Assembly (NCBI GenBank): GCA_947044405.1
Contig: CAMRHE010000197.1
Span: 2,294,001 to 2,358,000, forward strand
Source of the DNA: Leptodactylus fallax
Taxonomy: Eukaryota; Chordata; Amphibia; Anura; Leptodactylidae
Direction of reading: 5' to 3'
Length of the DNA stretch: 64,000 nucleotides
The notes under the pieces are model-generated. The model made no database searches. It worked only from the letters and a program-made list of their open reading frames with translations, and was not told where the DNA came from. Shown one piece after another: positions 11,591 through 24,799 of the stretch (its first letter is position 1; the number at the start of each line of letters is the position of its first letter). The translations under genes were made by a program, and so were the position numbers.

Positions 11591-11800
11591 GTGCCCATAC
11601 TTTTGCACTGGTCAAATTTTGGTTTAATGCATATTGCACATTTTCTGTTAGTACAATAAACCTCATTTCAATCCTGAAATATTACTGTGTCCAACAGTTA
11701 TTAGATATATCAAATTGAAATGGCTGTTGCAAACACCTAAATATTTAGAACTAAAAATGATTAAGATTAATAGGGGTGCCCAAACTTTTTCATATGACTG
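11591..11800 (-). repeat. Tc1 element A right terminal inverted repeat
   Basis: Inverted copy of 10152-10362 with scattered mismatches. It begins GTGCCCATACTTTTGC and ends at the TA target. Confidence 0.88.
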
Positions 11801-11879
11801 TATATATATAACCTGTATATGGCCCATATAAGAAATATGGGGAAAAGCTGTTGCATGTAAAATCCCCTCAAAAGACAAA

Positions 11880-12880
11880 GGGATAAAATAGACAAAAAGA
11901 TAAAATAAACAAACATATTAGGCATCGCCATGTGCATATAAGTCTTCACTATCCAAAAATAACTTTATTAATACCATACAGTGAATGCCAAAAAATATAA
12001 ATACCGCTATGTGCAAATTAATGTATTTTGGTCATCTTGTTTCCCCCTAAAAAATGCTCATAAAGCTGTACATACCAGAAAATAGTACCAATCAAAATTA
12101 CAACTCGTCTCACAAGAAAAGAGCCAAAAGAAACAAAAAAGTAAAAAAGATATGGATGTCAGGGCTAGGGCTACACAGTGACATTTTCAATGTATTTCTA
12201 TGGTGTTACACGCAACATGCTGCAACTGCGATTCGACAGTCACACAAAATCCAGATATGTTGGACTTTGTCGCATGTCGAAGTAGCATGCAACATGGCCC
12301 CCAAACATCAATTGTGTTACATGTAACACCAACTCGCACACAACTAAAATTGGTTTCTTTCTAATCTTTGTCTTAATTATGCTTACTGTCCAGATTATTG
12401 CCTGTATTGTTTATTTCATGTGCATTTCTGCAGCTGCAATAAATTAATTTCAGTCTTGAAACAAAAGAATAAATAAAAAATAGGCAATCGCAGACACATG
12501 CATATTGCAACAAAATCACATTGTGTAGCATCGATGTGAGTGATTTTAATGCGATTATACCATGTCGAGACCACTAAATTTCACTGTGTGTCCCTAGCTT
12601 TATAGTGGTAAAATATAATAACATTTATATAAATATGGTATTGCTGTCATTGTAAGACCCTCTGGAAAAAATGACCATGACATTTTTTATGTAGCTTGAA
12701 CACCATAAAGGCAAAACACATAAAATAATGACAAAATTGTACTTTTTTCATAAGGATCTCAATCAAAAATGTTAATAAAAGTTAATAAAAACATTATATT
12801 TCCCCAAAAGTATACCATATGGTTATATTGACAGAAAAAAAGAAGGAATTTTTGAAGATGGAGATGGAAAATATGAGAAA
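11880..12880. repeat. Degenerate TTAA-family repeat with a nested MITE
   Basis: Scattered blocks resemble the TTAA-target family better preserved at 22142 and 60778, for example the ATATAAATATGGTATTGC area (12630-12650) and CATGACATTTTTTATG (12676-12691). The copy is interrupted by the MITE at 12164-12598. Boundaries are not resolvable by eye. Confidence 0.35.
12164..12598. mobile_element. MITE with GCTAGGGCTACACAGTG termini
   Basis: 435 bp bounded by inverted termini GCTAGGGCTACACAGTGACA and, inverted at the right, GCTAGGGACACACAGTGAAA (about 20 of 23 identical). The interior is non-coding. I could not identify a clear target duplication, so the superfamily is open. Confidence 0.6.
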
Positions 12881-12899
12881 AGCTGCTGAGTCTTAACAC

Positions 12900-15525
12900 T
12901 CAAACTAACCCGCTTCCTTAAAGGGATAACTATTGAGCTACAATCGCAGTTCATAAAAAGGCATTAAGTGGTATGCAATCTTGTGGGCTTCAGCTGTCAT
13001 TCAGTAGTTAAAATCAATAGTAGATCTACAAAGGAAGGTTCAAACACCAGCTACCAACTGGACAAGCTACAATGTTATACAGACACTTTCCAATGAATGG
13101 ATGGTAGTTTTGTGCTTCAGTTGTAACACAATTCTGAAGGTTGACAGTCAATTTCTGAAGCACTATTCATAGCCAATGGACTGGTACCATTGAAAAGCCT
13201 TATATGTGTGCAAGCTTCATTCTAAGGGTACATTCACATAGTTGAACACAAACTGTACAGAAACTGATGCCAAAATGGATCCAATAGTTTTCTATGGCAT
13301 CCATTCTTGAACAGGAGGCATGTAAGGTGGTGAGGCAAATATGTAGTAATATATTCGATGGGCAACCAGTATTTCTCCAACACAACTTTTTAAAGAATAG
13401 GAGTAATACAGAGCAGGGAGGGCAGCAGACAGTGTCTCAGTATCAGTAATAGTTCTGTTATATTCCTTCTCCCATTTGCTCCAACTCCCTCTCCAGGCAT
13501 GAACAGGGGCATTTTATACATGAACAGGGGCATTTCTCCTAAGCTTTCTTTACCTATGTTTACAACACTGTCCACACAAGATGGCGCCTCACCCGCTTTC
13601 CCTGGTCCTTCCTCCTCTCCAACTGTCCCACAGTATCTTCAAACAGCAGCAGTTGAGATTTCCCTGCTCCGCTTCCTCTCTCCCGATTTGCCAGCTTGAA
13701 TTAGAGGGGAGGAGCAGTAAGTATGACCTGACAAGTGCCACAGCCTATATCATCTAAGTTTGATTGCACTTTGTCCTACCAATACCAAAGAAAATACTCC
13801 ACAAACAGGAATGCAGGGGCAGCAAACACAAGAGTGGGGAACACAAGAGGGGTGCACAATAGCTGAACTAAACATATTCAATCAAAGAAAGTAATATTAG
13901 TCAAGGATGTCTTAAATCCCCTTACAGACATTAGTTGTGGCAATGTGTGGTACCAAAGCTGTGCATCAGTCAGATGAAAAAAGGCTGCCTGCTCTCTTAA
14001 AATGTATGGAGCTCCTAATGTACGCTGGGCGCTGCCTGAAGGTTGAGACAGCAGCGCCCAGTGAAAAGTATACCCAGTACTCTAAAATCCTCCCCCTCAG
14101 TCTATATACAGCAGTGAAGCTAGAAATTGCTACTACAGCAGTGACGCCAGCAACTACTGTTCATAGTCCAGGGTTACTCACGGTTAATGGCCCCTTCCTA
14201 GGGCAGGGACTCTTGATTGCTGAAAGAGTTCCAGTGCTAACTGTCCGTCAGCGATGCTCCACAATTATTATTTTTCTTAATTTTGGTGCATAACTAGGGC
14301 TGGTAGTTTTTCAGCAATCAAAATTCCTTGCATTGTGAAGGGGTTACTCATGGTCATTCACCACAGTAAAATTGGCAATAACAACTTACAGCTTTCATTA
14401 GTTGCTTTAAACCTTGTAGTTCGGAGTTACTCCAAATCATTGGCCTACTTTGAAAAGGTATTGACACCTTCCTTGAGGTCTTAACTGTAATGCGTTTCTT
14501 TTCTTTTATTTTGTTTTGCAGGTTCCCATGATCATTTGCACTACTTCAAATTTGTTGGACTTCATCAATAATAATGATAAAATGGTCAAAGGGGGGATGT
14601 AGGGGGAATTTTTATTTCAATTAAAAAATTTTGTTGTGTGTTTGTGTTTTTTAACACTTTATATCTTAGTAATAGATAGTTCTCTAGTTTTACGTGGATC
14701 ATTGTAGTAAAAACTGATGCTAACATTTGCATCAGTTTTGGTATCAGTGTAATTATTTAATGGACAAAACAGCTGGTATTAATGCAACTGAAATATATGA
14801 ATGCATCTTATGCATATACATCTATTTCATGAATGGTAGGTGTAAGTAGATGCTAAACAGTATTTTGCACCTATAGAACCTCCCTCATAAAACATTGCGG
14901 CCTGTGCTGGTAAATGGTGTTTAGTCATGTCTTTATGCAATAAGCATAGTTTTTTTTTTCTATGATACCGTCAACTTTCACCAACCAGTCATTACTGGTT
15001 TTGGTGCTGAAAATTCCAGAGACGCTTTATTAAACGGGAAGTTGCTGGCTAAAATTACTGCCTGCCTGTAGGACAGCAGGAACAGCAAAATACATGCTTG
15101 AACTCCAGTTCAAGTGGCTGCACAGCATGTCCTCTGTAGTTTCTTCTTATAGACATTTAATAGTTACTGTCCCTGTATGTAAAGCACCACCACTCTTTCA
15201 GGGCTGTGACAGTTTAAATGACAGAAGCTTTGCAACACTTCTGACATATAGAAATTGACCTTTTCTGATGACTTCAGTAAAATCATCTTGTTCAAGGAGT
15301 TTTTCACATTTTATAAAACAATATTGATCAGGATGGAGCTAAAATGTTTTGGAAATGAATGCTAGCTACAAGGAGTATCAGTAAAAGACATACTTAAATG
15401 TTCAATATTTATGGCTGCCTTGTACAAAAAAAGTACATTTATATGCTGATCTTTCATGATGTAGTCATTTAATGCAAATGAAACTCTAATTCTCTAAGTC
15501 ATAAAACTGATTTCTGTCTCTTAAA
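12900..15525. other. Nothing clearly recognised
   Basis: Mostly AT-rich unique-looking sequence. A 13-base inverted pair (CTGGGCGCTGC near 14024 and GCAGCGCCCAG near 14050) forms a small hairpin. The 118-codon open frame at 13937-14293 has no recognisable domain and is not reported as a gene. Confidence 0.55.
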
Positions 15526-15530
15526 GGGAT

Positions 15531-15700
15531 CTTCCAGGATTGATATTGATCCCCACAAATCAGCTGTTTGAGGGAGCAGCAATTCACTGCTTATCAAGCA
15601 CCACACTGTACATTTTACAGATAAGACTGACTTTCTTTTAAGTTAAAAGGGTTTTCCGAGGTTAGCCACACCCAACATGAACATGATGTCATCACTGATG
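15531..15700. repeat. TTAAAGGG-type MITE pieces
   Basis: TTAAAGGGATCTTCCAGGAT at 15531 and TTAAAAGGGTTTTCCGAGG at about 15643 resemble the ends of short TTAA-target repeats with an AAAGGGGTTTTCC motif. A paired inverted end was not found. Confidence 0.35.
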
Positions 15701-15991
15701 AAACAGTATTTGTCTAAACTTTGACTGTAGAGCAGCCAGGAGGAGGTGGGAGCTGGTCCTGATCACCAGACAAGCCAGTACCTGGTTCACAGCAGTGACT
15801 AGAGGCAGAAAAAGCAGCAGCAACAAGGTAGACAAACAATTCTTTTATTTTTATTTATTTTTAACTATATTTCTGTGAGTGGTCAGAGGGTTTTACAAAC
15901 ACTGACAGGCTGGCAACATGACACATGCATAGGGAAAGTGAAGGAGATGAGTAACATGTGAACAAGATGTGAATGCTTTACCATTAGCATT

Positions 15992-17840
15992 ATGCAGGGA
16001 AAACTGCATGCTTTAAAAAGCATTTGGGACCTCCCTACTGTAACTGCTACTCAAGCCGCCTCCTTAAACGCACCAGTAACTAAGGAGGATTTAGATGCTC
16101 TTAAGAATGGGAAAGCCCCTGGACCTGTTGACTTCTCATCCCTCTACTATAAAAAGTTTAAATCCTCCTCTTGCCACATCTCTTACAAATGTTTAATCAC
16201 AGAGTGGTAAGTTTCCCTCGGACATGCTCAGTGCATCCATAGCAATGATCCCTGAACCAAAGATAAGATGCGACTAACCCCGCTTTTAGATTTAGATATT
16301 AAAGGGAGTCTTTCATTTATATTTTTGATTTTTAACTAATCCTATCTTCCTTTAGCCTTTAGAAAGGCTATTGTAGGCATACCTTTCTTTTACTGAATCT
16401 TGCTGGCTTTTTCCATAAAAATCCCTTTTCTTGTTATGCAAATTAGTCTTCACAGAGCACAGAGGGTGTTCCCCCTGTTCTCCGAGCACACCCGTGTCAT
16501 CATCCTCTCCCTGCATCGCCGTCCCCTTCTTCCCTGCTGTTCACGCCTTCTCCTCTTCTTTGACCCACGTCATCATCCTCTCTCTGCATCACTTTGCTTC
16601 TTCGTCCTGTCGGCACAAACAAATTCTTGCACATGAACGAGATTTAGTTTGAGCCAACGGGAGGAAGAAACAAAGAAGAGAAGGATAAGGAATGAACAGC
16701 AGGGAAGAAGGGGGTGGTGACACAGGGAGAGAACGATGAAGCGGATGTGCTCAGAGCACAGGGGGAACAGCCCCTGTGCTCTGTGAATACTATTGTCCTT
16801 TATCTCCTGCATTGTTTGTCCTTGCTATAGAACCTCTAGCAGTTGCCATTCACTCCCATCATGACATAACAGGCATATGGATTGGAAACCATGAATATAA
16901 AACTATCCACTTTGCAGATGATATGTTACTCACTATCACGAAACTCCTGATCACACTATTGAACCTGCCCAATACCCTTTCACAATTTGCACGCCTCTTG
17001 GGCCTCAAACTTAACTTAACACCTTCAAATCAGAAATTTTGCATTGTAATGTCCCCCAGACTACCAAAAAATTGATAGCCTTAAATTTTGGTTTTCAGAT
17101 GCAGGACAAGTATCTGCCCTTCCTGGGAATAAATCTATTGAATCCCTTAGATACCCAACTCAAGTAGAATTATGCTGCATTGATCCCGAAATTACTGAAA
17201 GATTCTTGTTGATTGGCATTGCCCCACTCTTTCTTGGGTTGGTAGGATTCATACGGTTAAAATGGTAACTTTACAGGACTAGCAGACCACCCTAACCCCT
17301 GCCCAATGGACAGAGTGTTGCATGTTCATTAGCAAGGGCAGTTGGCAGGTCACCCTTATGGAGCCCTCTTTAAAAATTCTTTATAGAACCAATTTGGTTC
17401 CTTCTAGATTACACAGTTTTTACCCTACAGTTTCACCTCTCTGATTTTGGGGCTGTGCTACTTCAGGCGCAGTCTGGTGGACTTGCCCCTTAGCCTGCCC
17501 CTTCTGGACGTCCATTCGTAGGATGGTGGAACAAATCTTGGGACAATCAATCCCTCTAACTACCCCAGTTTTCCTACTCAGCCTGAAACCATCCACCATA
17601 AGATATGTGCAATATAAATTGCTCCAATATATCCTAATGGTGGCATGAATTCACATTGCTTCCAATTGGAAAATTGTCATTGAACATGTTGACACGATTA
17701 TGCTGTAAGAAAATATTAACATCACTATTTTCAATACCAATCCACACTTTGACAGGGTATGGTCTCCTTGGATTAATAGGTCCAATATCCCAGGCCTGTC
17801 GTACTGTCTTCAGCTTTAATTTTTTGATGTGGTTGAGTGT
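15992..17840 (+). pseudogene. Tx1/L1-like reverse transcriptase, copy A
   Basis: The 5' piece carries LNAPVTKEDLDALKNGKAPG, the usual pre-fingers motif of LINE reverse transcriptases, and stops near 16303. After the inserted repeat, 16788-17075 reads CPLSPALFVLAIEPLA and then HFADDMLL, whose FADD (16911-16922) is the catalytic aspartate pair. Frameshifts follow. Thumb-like sequence runs to 17270, then after a deletion the C-terminal cysteine-type region (LYRTNLVPSRLH...WWTCPLACPFW) at 17380-17510. Roughly 130 residues between the pre-fingers and palm are missing along with the post-thumb part. It is not functional. Confidence 0.72.
16449..16787. mobile_element. Foldback MITE inserted in the LINE reverse transcriptase
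   Basis: Starts TTCACAGAGCACAG (16449-16462) and ends CTGTGCTCTGTGAA (16774-16787). The two arms, about 150 bp each, pair imperfectly but extensively, including CCCCTTCTTCCCTGCTGTTC against GAACAGCAGGGAAGAAGGGG. The loop is at about 16600-16640. The stop-free frames on both strands are mirror effects of the palindrome. The 16304-16448 flank (TTAAAGGGAGTCTTTCA...) appears to be part of the same or another inserted repeat. Confidence 0.75.
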
Positions 17841-18694
17841 TATGTTTTTGCCCTCTTGGCAGGGACCTTCACCCCCCCCCCCCCATTGCGCAATTTAGCA
17901 CTGTATATTCCTTCTTTCTCCCTCCTTTGTTAGTTCATTGCCTTTTTTATCCCTATTCTTTTACAGGTTTCCTTATTTTCAATTAGTTACAGTGTTTATA
18001 TACTATGTTCTGTATGCTCTATTTTTACTTGGAACTGTCTCATTTGATACTGTTTTGCACTGCTGTTTTATTCACTAAATACATTTGAAACTAAAATGGT
18101 CACTTATCCACGTATCCATGTATCCTCTTTTACTTACGTTCCTCCCAACCTCTGTAACCTCCTCCTCCTTAGCTTGCCTTCAGAGGGAACTTTTCAACTT
18201 TATATGGGCATATAAATGGCCTAGAATCTGGAGACGTACTATGTACTATCACAAGCAACAGGGTGGCCTCACGGTTCCCAACCTTTATAAACATTACATA
18301 GCTGCTTGTCTCTCACAAATTTGTGCTATATATAATTAGATAGATTTCCCACAATGGGCAGCCTTGGAGTCATCCTTGGTTGCTCCAGCCTCACTACAAG
18401 CTCTTCTATGGACCCCACAATCGACCTCCCACCCGATCCCAGCAACTGCTAGGGGCGGAGGGTCTGTTTTAGTTACAAAGCCCAACCCCACCATTACTCC
18501 CTTTGCTCAATAATCCTCTCTTCCCTCCTGGCCTATCCCCTGAGGTGTTCACTTGGTGGTGGCACGCTAGGTTCAGGCTTCTCAACGACTTCCTCTGTGA
18601 AGGACTACTTCATTCATAGGCATACCCCACGCCCCTCTGAGGCCTTTAGGGCTAACCAGGTCTTCCACTTCTTATGTTCACTCACTTCACATAA

Positions 18695-19684
<990 letters not shown>

Positions 19685-19862
19685 TATATACAGTTTTATG
19701 AACGCCCTACCCTCTGAGCTTAAGCTGGACTATATGACTGGGAACAGGACTTGGAGACTACCCTAACTCCAGCTCAATGTACCGAGTGTTGCACGTTCAT
19801 TAGCAAAGGCAGCTGGCAAAGGCAGCTGGCAAGTCACCCTTATGGAGCCCCCTCTCCACTCT

Positions 19863-20035
19863 TTCTTCATCTTTCTCTAATCAATGTTTATGTTGACTTG
19901 CTTATTGTGGCAGTCTTGGGGTCCCCCTTGATGGCTCCTGTCCGCATTGTTTGTATTCCTGTATTCATGGTCTGTTTTGGTTTATGTTATTTATTCGTGA
20001 AAATTCAATAAAATATTTGAATTGAAAAAAAAAAA
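19863..20035 (+). mobile_element. 5'-truncated LINE 3' end with poly(A)
   Basis: A ~170-bp insert in Tx1 copy B, absent at the equivalent place in copy A (near 17365). It ends AATAAAATATTTGAATTG and a run of 11 A. The poly(A) end and 5' truncation are typical of L1-type target-primed insertion. The source family differs from copies A and B. Confidence 0.65.
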
Positions 20036-20478
20036 TTCTCCACAGAACCTATTTGGTTCCCTTTAGACTACATAGTTTTTCCCCTTTGGTTTCACCCCTT
20101 TGTTTTCGGGGCTGTGCTGCTTCAGGCGATATCCTTCATATCTGGTGGAGGTGCCCCTTAGCCCGTTGCTTTTGGACTTCCATTCAAATGATGGTGCAAT
20201 GACTCTTGGCACAGTTGATCCCTTTAACTGCCCCTGTTTTCTTACTCGGTCTGAAACCATCCACTATAAAATATGCGCAATATAAATTCCCTTTTTAATG
20301 TGGTTGACTGTTACGTTTTTACCTCCTTGGCTAGGGCCATCTCCCCATCTCCACCCTGACCCATGCAATATAGTGCTGTCCATTTCTTTTTTTCTCCCCT
20401 ATATGTTTGTTATTGGTTAATTACCTTTTTATTCATATTCCCTTACTGTATTCATTATTTCTTCTGATAAGTTATATT

Positions 20479-21026
20479 TAGAGATGAGCAAATTGAAGCT
20501 GATGAAGTGGAAGTCGATCCGAATTTCAGGAAATATTCGATTCGTATCGAATCCGGATTTCCTCACACTTCGTGGTAACGAATCGCATTTTGTTCAGAAT
20601 GGCTGCTGCACATGTTAGGACATGGGGTAAGGAACTCTGGGAACGTAGGATCACACACAATGCCATGCGAGCAGCCAATCAGCAGCCAGCCCTGTGATGT
20701 CACAGTCCTTTAATCCCTTCGCGAGCGCCCACGACATGTTTGACTGCTGCATCCAAGGTGTTAAAACCCCCGATCGGTTATGGAGCAGGGTGTTAGCTTT
20801 AACTGACAGCTAACACCCTGCTCCATAACCAATCAGGGTTTTTAACACCTTGGATGCCGCAGTCAAACTTGACCGCGGCATCCAAGGAGTTCCGCCATTT
20901 TGCCGCCCTCCCTGGCTCTCTGTAGACAGGAAATAGCTGTTTACTCACTGTGATTTAATTCGGATCGAATCGGAAAATTCTGCGAAGTTGCCGAATCGAA
21001 TTTTTTGAAAACTTCGCTCATCTCTA
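20479..21026. mobile_element. hAT MITE with TAGAGATGAGC ends and internal hairpin
   Basis: 548 bp, inverted termini TAGAGATGAGC/GCTCATCTCTA, flanked by 8-bp direct repeats GTTATATT (20471-20478) and GTTATAAT (21027-21034), the hAT signature. Copy A of the surrounding LINE supplies an empty site (GTTACAGT near 17984). No coding capacity. A near-perfect hairpin fills 20738-20868. Confidence 0.82.
20738..20868. repeat. 61-nt-arm hairpin inside the hAT MITE
   Basis: The left arm 20738-20798 pairs with 20808-20868 around a 9-base loop, with about 4 mismatches by eye. GCTAACACCCTGCTCC and its complement form the inner stem. Confidence 0.85.
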
Positions 21027-21129
21027 GTTATAATGTTCATGTACTATGCTCTGTATGCTCCATTCTCACTTAGGAATGTTTAACTTGCTACTGTTTTGAT
21101 ACCTTTGAAACTAAAAAATACATGCACAA

Positions 21130-22140
21130 ACAAACAGCACTGTGAAGTGTTGTATCATGGGACCAGATTGTGTGATTGTGCTCTACAGACATTCTCAGTC
21201 AATATATACAGTATATACAGATACACATGTATATTTGTGTATGTATGTAAATATATACACATGCATAAGTAAGTATACTGGGCATGAATGAAAAACTGCT
21301 AGGAGGTGCAGTAGGTGGATGCTGGGAGGGACTGCCTGGAAAAGCACTGACACTCAGTTATGTTTATTCATTTATATGCAAGCAGTTCCTGCCTTTAGTC
21401 ACATTTTCTTAGTCCCAAAAAACCCCTTTAACTAATGCAATTTTTCATGAAACTAATTCAACACAATATCCCAACATCCTAACTAAACCCTTGAAAAGCT
21501 ACAATTCCCACATACTGACCTAGACACAAATAGGATAGATATCCAGTTGTGTTACACTTACCAGGAAATCATGTTGCTTTTAGAAAAGCTGCTTAACGTC
21601 TGATACACATATCTGAATATGTCCCATCAATGGAAAATATACATCTAAGGAAACATCAGAATAGAAGCTAAGCCAGGTATTACAACTCAGGCCCATTGCT
21701 TTGTAAAGCACTGAGTTGTAAACCAAAGCCATATGACTGATGATGGAATATTGCTAGTCTGTGAAGTGGAAAAAACATTCATTAAAGTGGTGCTGCGCTT
21801 TAGAATTTCTTTATTGCATATTTGATATTTATATTTTTCAACACACCAATAATGTACATAATAGATTTCTGAACACAATACTGCATACCGAGAACATCCA
21901 AAACAGGTATGAGCATAACCCATTTAGAATCGATAAATAGATGATTTGTATAATTTTTTATATACAGATGTAGCAAGGTTTACCAAAATATTGATAGCAT
22001 GCTGCGATGTGATATCTTGTTACAATAAAAGACATTAAAATCTAATGAAAAAGATACCACTGTGCTACAGTGTAGATAAAGTGTTATTTGTAATGTTGAA
22101 CATTATGAAATAAGTTCAAGACAAATTATTTTATTTATGT
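21130..22140. other. Nothing recognised
   Basis: AT-rich sequence without a recognised repeat. A short TATATACA-rich patch lies at 21200-21260. Confidence 0.5.
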
Positions 22141-22141
22141 A

Positions 22142-22900
22142 TTAAACCCTTCAGGACCAAGACAATTTTCGTTTTTCCCTCCTCACATTCCAAAAGCCAT
22201 AGAGTCACATGATGGCTTATTGTTTGCAAAACAAATTGTACTTTGCAATGGCATCGTTAAATATCCTGTGCAATGTACTGGGAAGCTGAAAAAAATTCAG
22301 AATGAGGTGGAATTGGAAAAAAAAAACACATATGCGCAAATTTGTTATGGGTTTCATTTTTATGGCATTCACTATATGGTAAAATGACATGTTACCTGTA
22401 TTCTGCGGGTCAGTACAATCACGGCGATACCAAATTTCTATAGTATTTGTAATGTTTTCATACTTTTTAAAAAATTGAAAGGTTGAAAAATAGAAAAAAA
22501 AATGTTATTGGACGTATTGGACACCTGTAACTTTTTCATATTTATGTGTATGGAGCTGGGTATGGCGTCTAGTTATGCGGGACAAGATGACGTTTTTTAG
22601 TGATCTCATTTGGGGGACGATTTGATGGTTTGATCTCATTTTATTCCATTTTTTATAGGAGGCAGTGTTGAAAAAACAGCCATTTTGATTTCTTTCCTCG
22701 CTACGACGTTCTCCATATGGGATATTTTTATATTTTAATAGTTCAGGCATTTTTGAGCATGGGGATCCCTAAAGTGTTTATCCATGGCAGCGTTTAATAG
22801 AACCATACTAATGACAAGCCTGGGAGCCTTCAATAGGCTCCCGGCTGTCATGGCAATCGATCGCCAACCACTGATGATGGGTGGTGCCCCAATGGTCCCT
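22142..22900 (+). mobile_element. TTAA-target element, 5' part
   Basis: Starts TTAAACCCTTCAGGACC. It shares long blocks with the 60778-61759 element: GTGCAATGTACTGGGAAGCT near 22265, the AATGACATGTTACC and GGCGATACCAAATTT area (22383-22430) and the ACGTTTTTTAG...ATATTTTTATA stretch near 22590-22730. Non-coding. TTAA targets and TTAACCCCTT ends suggest a piggyBac- or Kolobok-type non-autonomous family. The right end was not identified. Confidence 0.55.
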
Positions 22901-23045
22901 CTGCTGCATAAAATATACCACTATTCTATATGGCACTGTGAAGGATCATAATGAACTTTTTATAATTTTATAATGTTTTATATTTTCATATCTGCTTAAG
23001 CTGTGTAAAAAAAAAAATTGTTATCCTTAAAGCTGAATATTAGAT

Positions 23046-23440
23046 GTGCTTGTTTATGCTTGAAACTGATTGTAATGTAATGTTACACTACCAGATAGTG
23101 TCTGCATACCAAAGTGAGAATCCTTTGTGTCCAAGAAGACATGGCCTTGGCTTGCTGCCAGAAGACAGGTCCCTGCATCACAGCGCAAGACATGAGATGG
23201 ATGACCATATATGGAACTGCTTATATCTATTATCTATGCATTCAAGATATACTACACCAATTAGGATTGAACATGAGAACTTACGTTGCTATGTTAACCC
23301 TTTCCTATACTTGCTGCTATATGAACTTATGTTGACTTAATAAAGTATGTCAGTGCGCCCTTGTATTTGACTAAGAAAGAGGGTTCATACCAACATTCTG
23401 TGTCTGATGTCAATGCCTCGCCGCTAGCACTTAGCTCATA
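23046..23440 (+). repeat. Possible solo LTR of an endogenous retrovirus-like element
   Basis: A polyadenylation signal AATAAA lies at about 23338, followed ~110 bases later by TGGGGGACCTGG, which loosely resembles a tRNA-Pro type primer site. No matching second LTR or internal genes are seen, and the ends are not fixed. The open frames here have no recognised domain. Confidence 0.25.
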
Positions 23441-24042
23441 TCAATTAGGACAATGACAGTTACCTGGGGGACCTGGTCATCTGGCCCACAAAGGGTCATG
23501 ACCTTATCAGCACAAGGTAGGTATGGGTACCATTATAAAGTTTGCATTGGGGCCCAAGAGCTCCAAGCTGGTCCCAGGAGCTGCAGCACCATATACAGTA
23601 TGTGCCTCTGTCTCTACGTCTCTGTCATTCCTCCCCTCTCTATAGACCTCCCCTATAGAGATTCACAATGAGTGAAGAGTTTAATAAGGGAAGGGCAAGA
23701 GGACAAGAACCTACGTAGATAAAAAGGCATTTTACTTTGTTAAGACATATTACAAAATTTCTTAGATTTTCTTGTACTATTGCTTTATGCTAAATTTGTT
23801 GAAAAGTTAGTGACCATGTAATAAATGACATCCTGGATACAATCATGCAGCACAATCTTCACCTTTACTCAGCAATCAGCTTTACTGCCATATTTAGGAG
23901 CAGTACAAATGTATGTACAAAAAAATAAGGTCACTAAGATAGCGTCTGAAGACACAAAATGACTGCTGGCTACATAACTATGTTTATTTCTGCCATGAAT
24001 ATACCTTTGCAGTGGTTTCTATATCTCAACATTCTGATATAA

Positions 24043-24044
<2 letters not shown>

Positions 24045-24074
<30 letters not shown>
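24045..24074. repeat. (TTA)n microsatellite
   Basis: About ten TTA units. Confidence 0.95.
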
Positions 24075-24075
<1 letters not shown>

Positions 24076-24188
24076 AATAATGTTATAATACATTTTTATT
24101 TTTTGTTTTTTACGTTTATTGTTTATTTAAGTTTATTATCCACATTGAGGATCAGGTAATTTTTGAAGAATTTTTTTTGTTTTTGCAA

Positions 24189-24209
24189 TTTTTTTTTTTT
24201 TTTTTTTTT
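24189..24209. repeat. poly(T) tract
   Basis: A run of about 21 T residues; could be the tail of a minus-strand retroposon, but no body was recognised. Confidence 0.9.
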
Positions 24210-24399
24210 AGTATTTATCAATAAACCAGAATTTTTTATTTTAATCTGTCCTTTTTTAAATGCAACCAGAAGAATGGAAGTGCTCCCACAGTTACAGAGA
24301 CTTGAAACTGTATTACCAGGGTAGCCAAAGCATTTAAATCAATGAGGGTCTGTCTGTTTATCTTCATAAATGGCTACAGTCTACCAAAGCCGATCCTTC

Positions 24400-24640
24400 A
24401 GTTTGACACTTTTACGCACACATCTGCGCAGCAGTGTCTGTTGTTCTAGTTCATTAGAGTGCCAGAACAACGGACACATGGAGCACTAAAACAGTGGACA
24501 TCACCAGTGCCTGACGGACCCCATTGACTATAATGGGATCCATCAGGTGTCTGTTGTTTCAAGCTAAAACCACTGGTCGAAAAAGTCAGGCTTGCAGCGA
24601 TTTTCAGCTGCCACTGTCACATAATCTCCAAATGTAGACT
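24400..24640. repeat. Dispersed repeat with CCCCATTGACTATAATGG core
   Basis: Shares CCCCATTGACTATAATGG and a surrounding GTTGTTCT / ACAACGGAC context with 39960-40140. Likely two copies of a degenerate non-coding family; ends unknown. Confidence 0.45.
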
Positions 24641-24773
24641 CCAACGAAGTTGTAAACTCAGTCTTACAAGCCCTAGTACAGCATATGGAAAGACATTGCC
24701 TAAAACAGATTATCCTTTTAAAGTACCAATTTGTTGTGATATGATTATGGGGAAAATGTGAAAAATGTATACT

Positions 24774-24797
24774 CTATCTATCTATCTATCTATCTAT
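24774..24797. repeat. (CTAT)n microsatellite
   Basis: Six CTAT units. Confidence 0.95.
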
Positions 24798-24799
24798 GC

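Larger units (their letters stand above)
10152..11800 (+). mobile_element. Tc1/mariner element A, complete but mutated
   Basis: 1649 bp from CAGTCATATGAAAAAG to its inverted counterpart CTTTTTCATATGACTG, flanked by TA on both sides. The terminal inverted repeats are about 210 bp (10152-10362 and 11591-11800). Total size, long TIRs and a single transposase frame fit Tc1 elements. A fragment of the same terminus recurs in the right LTR of the gypsy element near 33425. Confidence 0.93.
15990..18090 (+). mobile_element. Tx1/L1-like LINE, copy A (internally deleted, MITE-interrupted)
   Basis: RT-proximal sequence occupies 15990-16303. A foldback repeat interrupts at 16304-16787. The catalytic region resumes at 16788, and the C-terminal part runs from about 17275 to a 3' UTR ending ATACATTTGAAACTAAAA near 18094. 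Compared with copy B just downstream, copy A lacks the stretch between HTVKMVT (about 17265) and the TTLTPAQ region, which copy B retains at 18091-18760. Confidence 0.75.

Noticed and set aside
13937..14293. 118-codon open frame
   Set aside because: No recognisable domain, no splice context, ordinary AT-rich surroundings.
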